A DNA stretch of 64,000 nt from Pedinophyceae sp. YPF-701. Its lineage: Eukaryota; Chlorophyta; Pedinophyceae. Shown in pieces: positions 56,198 to 64,000 of the stretch. The stretch is taken from NCBI GenBank assembly GCA_916048055.1, contig CAJZHL010000019.1, forward strand, positions 62,001 to 126,000, given 5' to 3'. The notes below the pieces were generated by a model. That model was given only the letters and a program-made list of their open reading frames with translations. It ran no database searches and had not been told where the DNA came from. Position 1 is the stretch's first letter. Each line of letters starts with the position of its first letter. Both the position numbers and the translations under genes were made by a program.

Positions 56198-58835
56198 ATG
56201 ACGACGTACGCTGCCGAGCTCGCCTCCTGCGCGGGGTGCTTCAACAGATATGAGCCTCGAGTCTTGTACTATGTCGGAACCAGCGACGGCAGGAAGTCGC
56301 CGAAACGAGCCCCCCCCAACTCGGGCACATCCAACACCGGTCCGGGCCCACATCCGGCACGGAGCCGTCGCACTCCGGTGCGCGCCGCCCCCCGGGCCGA
56401 CTTCGCGGCCAAGCCCACGCCCGCGCCGTACCGCCCTCTCGAACGGCGCGGCCCCACGCCCACGAGAGGCGCCGCCGTCGACTCCGTGCGCACCCGGAGG
56501 ACCTCCGCGCGGCCCGCGGCCCGCGAGCGGCTGCGCGAGGACCTCCCCCTCGCCCTTCAGGGCGTCCTCGCGTCGCAGGCTCGGCCGTCCAAACCCGCCC
56601 CCGCGCGGCGCACCGCGACGGCGCCCAGCCCACAGCCCGCCGCTGCAGCGACGGCGATGCCGCCGGTGCCCCCGGGCTGCACGTTCGCGTGGGTGCCGAT
56701 CGCGGCCCCGGTAGCACGAGCCGCGGGAGCGTTCAGCCTCGTCGTGCAACCCTCGGCGCCGGCTGCTGACAGCCCAAGCGGTGCGCCGCAGGCCGCCGCG
56801 GCGCCAGACGTGGCGTCTGCGCTCCTGCGCGCGCTCCAGGGCGTCCGCGAGAGTCCGCCTAGTCCGCGCGAGGTCCGGACAGGCGCGTCTGAGTCCCCCC
56901 CCCGCGTTGTTGACCGGGGGGTGCAGTGTCGCCAGCCCAAGGAGCGCGGAGTGCAGTGCGACAGGAGCGCGGAGGACGCGGCGGAGGCCGACCGCAGCCC
57001 GTCGCTCGCGGGCGTGGAGTCGTCGTCGAGCGGGGACACGGAGAGCGAGAGCGAGACCGGGGGCGAGGTGGCGCGTGGCGCGGACGTCGACCTGTCCTTC
57101 TCGCGCGAGCTCGAAAAGGCGCTGGAGCGTCACTTCGGCACGCCAGAGCTCAGGCGCGCGCGTGCGGCCCCGGAGCACGCGACGCCGTCGCGCGTGCGGG
57201 CGTTGAAGCTGCCGCTCCTCGGGGAAGGCTCTGGCGCCGGCAGCGCGGCGCACATGGAGCCCACGCCCCCTGCGGCCGAGCGCACTGCTCACGGCGCCCA
57301 CGAGGCGTCACAGGCGTCGTCGTTGAAGGAGAACCGCTCGACTGGCGGAGTTACAACAAGCAGGCGCAAGATGCTGTCCACAGGGGTGAGGGCGACGCGC
57401 ACGACGTTTGCTCGCGAACGCAGCGCAAGCATCCTCCGCGTGCAGGCGACTCATTCCCTCTCTTCGGCCCTCGTGCCCCGTGCAGTCGAGCTTCTTCAGT
57501 TCCAGTGACGTGATGTCGAAGAGCTTCCACACGACCAACACTCCCCCTCCGCCCGACCGCCTGAGGCCGCGGGACACGTGAGACCCCCAACATCGATGAG
57601 ACGCGCGCATCACTTGCGGCGAGCACGCCACGCACCGCACGCGGTCAACACCACGCACGCGGTCCGCTGCGCCCCCGTGCAGGCACTCCTCGCGAGCTCT
57701 GGACGCAATCCTCGTGGCGGACGCCGCCCACGCAGCGCCGCGAGCTGCCGCTGCGTCCGTGGGCCACTCCGCGGCCCCGGCCGTCCGCAGCCAAGCAGGC
57801 CTCTCCCCACGCGTCAACACCAGCCACGCCCACGGCGAGGTCGCGTCTGCGGTCGTTGCGGCGCTGACGTCGCCGCGCCTGGCTTCGGCCACGCGACCGC
57901 GCGGCGCCGCCCCGGCCCCGGCGAGCCCACTGCACATCATACCCGCGTCACCGCAGGCACGCGGCAGCGACGCCCAGCTGGGCGTCTCGCCGCGCATCCT
58001 GTCGTCCGCGCGGCCAGCGGGGTCCCCGCACGCCGCAGGCCCGACGGCGGGGCCTTCCGTTGCGTCGGTGCGCACAGTGGCGACCTCGAATACCCCGGAG
58101 GCGTCCGTACAGTACGAGGACACGTTCGAATCGCTCGGCGCGGCGACGGGCATCAGCGAGAGTCTCCCGGCGACGCCGCAGCAGAGCGAGCCTGCGCGTG
58201 CGGAGCCCTCTGTGGCCCCCCCGGCCGGGCCCCGGCTGTCGGACACACACCGCGCGTCGACCGACCCGGAGAGCGTGGTCTCGAGCATCGAGCTGCCGCC
58301 CTCGCCCCCGCTGCCCGAGCCCGCGCCGCCCAGTGCCGCTCCACCGCCGCCCGAGGAGTCGAACGCCCTCGTGCTCGAGGTGAGGAGCAGGGATGCGCCT
58401 ACTGCGCATGCGCCTCGTGCTGCCGCACACACGCATGCACGCAGGAGGCCGCGAATCACGGCGCGCGACCTCCCGCGTGCGTTCCCCACATTGCTGCAGG
58501 AGGTGGAGGACGCTGTCGATGCGCTTGAAGCCCCGGGCGCTGCCCGGGCCGAGCGGCTCGCGTCGACTGCCGCGCCTGCGCAGCAAGCGGGGCCGTCGGT
58601 CCAGACGCGCAGCGCCGAGGCGTTGCAGCGCGAGGAGCGCGCTCCGGGCGTGCCCTGGGCTGACAGCTACCCGCGCGGCGGCGGCAGCGCTCCGGGGGGC
58701 GCGGCCGCGCAGCAGGCGGCACTGGTGGATGCGCCCCCGCCAATCCAGGACATGCGGGTCGACTCGGGGGTTCGGCAGTTCGGGCGCGGGCCTGGATCTG
58801 TGTCGAGGAGCATCCGGAGGCGCATGGGGCAGTAG
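56198..58835 (+). CDS. unknown low-complexity protein, at least two exon blocks
   Basis: Two long coding-like blocks on the same strand are probably one gene: 56198 to about 57385 and about 57683 to 58835. Block 1 (ATG at 56198) is Pro/Ala/Arg-rich with RERLREDLPLALQGVLASQ, two GVQC strings nine residues apart (DRGVQC, ERGVQC), an acidic Ser/Glu run and a VDLSFSRELEKALERHFG helix. Block 2 has LDAILVADAAHAAP, an EASVQYEDTFESLG segment, Ser/Pro-rich linkers and a helix near the end (LLQEVEDAVDALEAPG). The exact junction could not be fixed: candidate donor at 57386 (gtgagg) and acceptor at 57682 differ in phase. GVQC and YEDTFES strings occur in centrosomal/ciliary scaffolds, which is only suggestive. 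It may be two genes. Confidence 0.5.
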
Positions 58836-59071
58836 AGGCGCGGGACCGGGCCTGATCGTTGTTACATGACTTGGGAATGAGTTGCGCCATTGCTAGGGAA
58901 TGCGGCCGCGACGGCGGTCTGCATCTTAGGCTTGCTGCCGCCTCGTCTTCGGGGGGCGGCAGGGCAAGGGTAATTGGGTGCAGCTATCTTTGTCATGATT
59001 GGTCGGAGCACCGTCGTCGTTAGGAACGGGCTCAACGGGGGGGGTGCCGGGCCTGGCGCGTGTCCGCCTGC

Positions 59072-61500
59072 TCAGGCGGGCCACCCAGGCGGGGGCTCGT
59101 CGGTGCTCTCCTGCGGCGGGTCGTGCGTGCTTGTATGAGCACTGCTGCTCACGGGAGTGGGGTTTGCATGCGCGCGGGCGCCCCTCGGGGGATCGCTGAT
59201 CGATCTCTCGTTGCCCGATCCGAACGGCGGGGCCTTGCGCTGGGGCGGAGGGGGGGGCGGAGGAGGCGGCGGTGCGCCTGGCATGAGGTTCGCAGCGGAC
59301 AGGCGGATCGTGCGCGGCGAGGGAGCCTCGGAGTCGGCGCGCGACGGCGCCTCGGACAGTCCTGTCTCCGACGGGCCGCGCTTGAGCTTCCGGAACACGG
59401 CGTCGAAGCGCTGCACGAACGTTTCGATCTGCGGCTCGTCGAGGCCCAGCGCGGCGGCGGCCGTGAGGTAGCAGTACGGGTAGTGGTCGTGGTGGGCGCC
59501 GAAGTTGGGCAGCCAGACGCCGGCGACGTCCTGGCCGCGCGCGCGCCCCGCGACGCGCGTCCCCGACACGCCGCGCGCAAACACCATCCCGCCGAGCGTC
59601 GTGGGCCCGCCCGGCGCCGCGGCCAGGGACTCGAGCGTGATCGCGATCGAGATCGGGTTCCCCGGCGTGTGCAGCACGCGCTCGCCCCACTTCTCCGCGA
59701 CGGCGCAGAGCTCCTTGTGCAGCACGCCGTACATCTCCTCGCGCTGCCGGAGCACGCGCTGCCAGCCCTCGCGGCCCCACCACAGCAGCGTGGTGAGCAG
59801 GTCGAGGTGCGCCGCGAGCGCCGCGCGGCCGGGGAAGCTGTCGGAGACGGCGTCGACCAGCGAGGTGTCGCTCTTCCCCGCGACGACGATGGCGCCGCCG
59901 ACGGGCACCATGAAGTTCTTGTCCGTGGACTGCACGACGGCGTCGACGCGGCCCGTCTCCCACGCGCGCGAGATCTCCGCGCAGATGGCGGAGCTCTGCA
60001 CGCCGTACGCGTTGTTGACCACGTGGGGGAGGTCCATGGCCGCGCACAGCCGCGCGACGCCGAACACCGGGTCCATCGCGCGCGGCGCGAAGCACGAGGT
60101 CGTCGTCATCACGCACAGCACCTGCGGGGGCGGGGCGGCCGGCGCGTCGCGTCAGGCGCGCGCACGTGCGGGGTCAAGGCGGGCGCGCGCGCGCGCGGCG
60201 GCGGGGGGCGCGCACGTTCGCGGCGCCGACTGCGTGGATCCCGGCGGTGATGTCCTCGACGGCGGAGCGCAGCTGGTCGCCGTCCTGGCGCAGGGGAACG
60301 ACCCTGATAGCCAGGCCCGCGCTGACCACGCACTTGACGCAGGTCTTCTGGTCGACGCGCGGCCAGATGACCCACGGCGCGAGCGGTCTGCGCGCGCGGA
60401 GGCACAGGAGGACCTGCTGCAGCGTGAGGCCGGTGGCCATCGGCAGCACCAGGGCGCGGCCGATGCTCCGGAGGCCGGCCTCGCGCAGGGCGTCCGTGGC
60501 GAGGAGGTTGCACAGCTTGACGATCAGGGAAGACCCCGCGGCCTTGGGCTGCTCGGCGGAGACGCTCCCGGACCGCCCGATTCCGTGCCCCATGCCGTGG
60601 TTGCGTCGCGCCACCATCGGGCAGGCAATGCGGCCCTCGCGCTCCCCCAGGCCGACCTGCGGCGGCGCGAAGGGGAGTGCGGAGTGACGGCGCGCCGTGA
60701 CGGCGGGCGAGGGGCGAGGGCCGGGTCGGGCCAGGGCGCGCCGCGGCGACAGGAGGGGCCGAAGGTGTGTGACAGCGGTGGCGAACGCGTGACGAGACCG
60801 CCGCCGCGGGCCGCAGGTCGCGCATGCCATGCGCACTGCGCGGGGCGGCACTTGCGGACCGACCGTCGTCGGAACAGCGACGCAACATGGCGGTGGGGGC
60901 CGCGGGGGCAGGCCGGGGGTGCGAATGCGCGCGCGCCGTCGCCGCGCGCCCTCACCTGCCCGAGGAAGTTGTTCGAGTCCATCTTGGCGAGGTCATCGAG
61001 GAGGGTCTCGATGGACGTCTCGTCCCAGCCCCGCGGGGGGAGCCGCCGCTCTGACAGCAGTGACCGGATCTGCTTCGCCCTCTGGCGCAGCGCCTGCGAC
61101 GGAACAGCCGCGCTCCGCGGACGGTCACGCCCACGTCATGAAGGGGCCGCGTTCGCGACGCACGCCCGCGGCGCGGCGGCGGCCTGCGCGGCGCTATGCC
61201 GCGGGAAGTGCCAGGGGGCACGAGGCCTCCGCCGGCGCGCCGCGGGCGGGGGAACAGCGCGCGGAGGGGCCGCGGACACGGGGCGTGGATCGCGGGCGGC
61301 GTCGAACGCGCGCGCGCGGACGCGACGCGCGCGGCGACGGCTGCGGCACCGTCAACCGCTCCGTCAACCACTGCGCACCACGCAGCGCGCCAGCGGCGAC
61401 GGGCGGGGCGGCGCGCGGCGCGCGGCCTCACCTGGCCCCCCTGCTGGATGTAGGCCTTGCTGACGAGCGCGCTGGCGAGTTCGAGGTTCGCCCCATCCAT
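59072..61500 (-). CDS. SEPSECS: O-phosphoseryl-tRNA(Sec) selenium transferase (SepSecS)
   Basis: A PLP enzyme that converts phosphoseryl-tRNA(Sec) to selenocysteinyl-tRNA(Sec). A 565-aa protein. Exons are 61500-61432, 61093-60956, 60656-60216 and 60121-59072, all phase 0. MDGANLELASALVSKAYIQQG, GWDETSIETLLDDLAKMDSNNFLG, GEREGRIACPMVARRNHGMGHGIGRSG, AEQPKAAGSSL, PMATGLTL, VIWPRVDQKTC and MTTTSCFAPR all align with the eukaryotic enzyme. The PLP lysine is in QSTDKNFMVPVGGAIV. An HTPGNPISIAITL segment and the C-terminal GVSGTRV...PNFGAHHDHYPYCY region follow. The last about 85 residues, with a polyproline run of ten or more, exceed the usual length. Its presence implies an active selenocysteine pathway. 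Confidence 0.96.
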
Positions 61501-62021
61501 GGCGCCACGCCCGGCAGCCTAGTACTGTGGGCCGGCCGCGTAGCGTCCCGCACGGGCGCGCTCCATCCCGCCAGCCCGCTCGAACTAGCACTTCGGCTGC
61601 CTGCGACGCTCGGGCGCGGCCGGTGAGAGAGAATGCGTCCCTGCGAGCGCGGGGCGACGGGCCGTGCGTGCTAGGCGTGCGCCTCTGGGCCCGTGGGCAT
61701 GGCGTGAGCCCGGCCGCGAGGGTGCGCGAGGACGTGGGGGCGCGGAGGGCGCTCTTCGCGTGGCAGTGGCCGCCCCGCCGGTGCGCGCGGCGCCGTGTGG
61801 CGCGGGCGGGCCGGCATTCCGGCAGCCCCCCAGTCCCCCCCGAGTGCCGGGCGGCTCAGTGGGGCGCGCGCGCGGGGGCGAGCGGCACAGTTCGTTCGCC
61901 GAGGCCGACCGTGGAAGTGAGCAATAGGCGGCTGGGCACCCAGGCGCGCAGCAGGTCCTGTTGGCTCGAGCGGGCGTAAGAAGCGGCTGTCGTCGCGAGC
62001 GTTGCGGTTTGGAGCGCGAGC
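61501..62021. other. intergenic, divergent promoter region
   Basis: This 521 nt lies between SepSecS (-) and ARF1 (+). Nothing further was recognised. Confidence 0.5.
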
Positions 62022-63637
<1,616 letters not shown>

Positions 63638-64000
63638 ACGCGCACCAGCAGGACGACGTGCGCGCGCCGCGGTGCTGCGCGGGTGCCGCCCGGGGCGGCG
63701 ACCGCGCCCTAGCACGTCGGCCCCCCCGGCGCGCATGTGACCTGGCTGCTGTAGCGATCGCCGAGCGTGGCCGGGTGCGCAGTGCGGCCGAGAGCGTGGC
63801 TGCGCCCGGACCCGCGCTCGAACTCACGGCCGCGACGCCGACGCCGCGTTGTTGGGGCACCTCTCGTCGCGTCTCTGCGGGTGGGTCTGTGCAGGCGCCG
63901 CCGGACCCCCGCGCGGTGCGCGGTGCGTTGCGAGCGTGGCGCCCCTGTGCGAGACACCCGGTGGCGCGTCCCCAGGACGCCCCCCGCCCGGCTCGTGCGC
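63638..64000. other. right-edge flank
   Basis: This is the 3' flank of ARF1. No coding exon was recognised before the window ends. Confidence 0.45.

Overview
This is eukaryotic nuclear DNA. Genes are split by many short introns, mostly 80-150 nt with some of 400-760 nt. Splice donors are mostly GTGCGN or GTGAGN, acceptors are GCAG, and the sequence is very GC-rich by eye (about 70%). The gene set suggests a unicellular, flagellated, photosynthetic green-lineage alga: an FtsZ2-type plastid division protein with a transit-like N-terminus, a plant-style deoxynucleoside kinase with an N-terminal helix-hairpin-helix-like segment, an FQR1-type quinone reductase, centrin, and SepSecS of the selenocysteine pathway, which land plants lack. 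A phosphagen kinase is unusual for such an organism. The species cannot be named from the sequence.

Layout: UAP56-type helicase (-, cut by the left edge); isochorismatase-family hydrolase (+); UPF1/IGHMBP2-type helicase (-); DUF4476-like acylated protein (+); centrin (-); DNA polymerase kappa (+); EMC3 (-); secreted four-FAS1 protein (+); coiled-coil protein (-); unknown 267-aa protein (+); unknown Ser/Pro-rich protein (+); a 3 kb gene-poor stretch with repeats and hairpins; deoxynucleoside kinase (+); SmD1 (-); channel-like membrane phosphodiesterase (-); vacuolar-type Qa-SNARE (+); coiled-coil protein with a C1q-like end (-); DWNN/zinc-knuckle/RS protein (+); class I histone deacetylase (-); phosphagen kinase (-); FtsZ2 (-); FQR1-type NAD(P)H:quinone oxidoreductase (-); low-complexity protein (+); SepSecS (-); ARF1 GTPase (+).

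These are mostly single-copy housekeeping genes, not an operon or mobile system. The first ten genes strictly alternate strands, which gives divergent promoter regions and very tight tail-to-tail pairs (22 nt between two stop codons at 3816/3839). Exons were joined by hand from reading frame, phase and protein family conservation. Each CDS entry runs from start codon to stop codon (or the last supported edge) and gives exon coordinates in the evidence.

The points most worth following up are: a phosphodiesterase fused to a CNG/KCNH-like membrane region; a phosphagen kinase with an MGNKCS dual-acylation start; a polymerase kappa carrying a pol-eta-style UBZ finger; a RING-less RBBP6/Mpe1 relative; a visible share of GC-AG introns; and two apparent single-base frame breaks in homopolymer or GC-repeat coding sequence.
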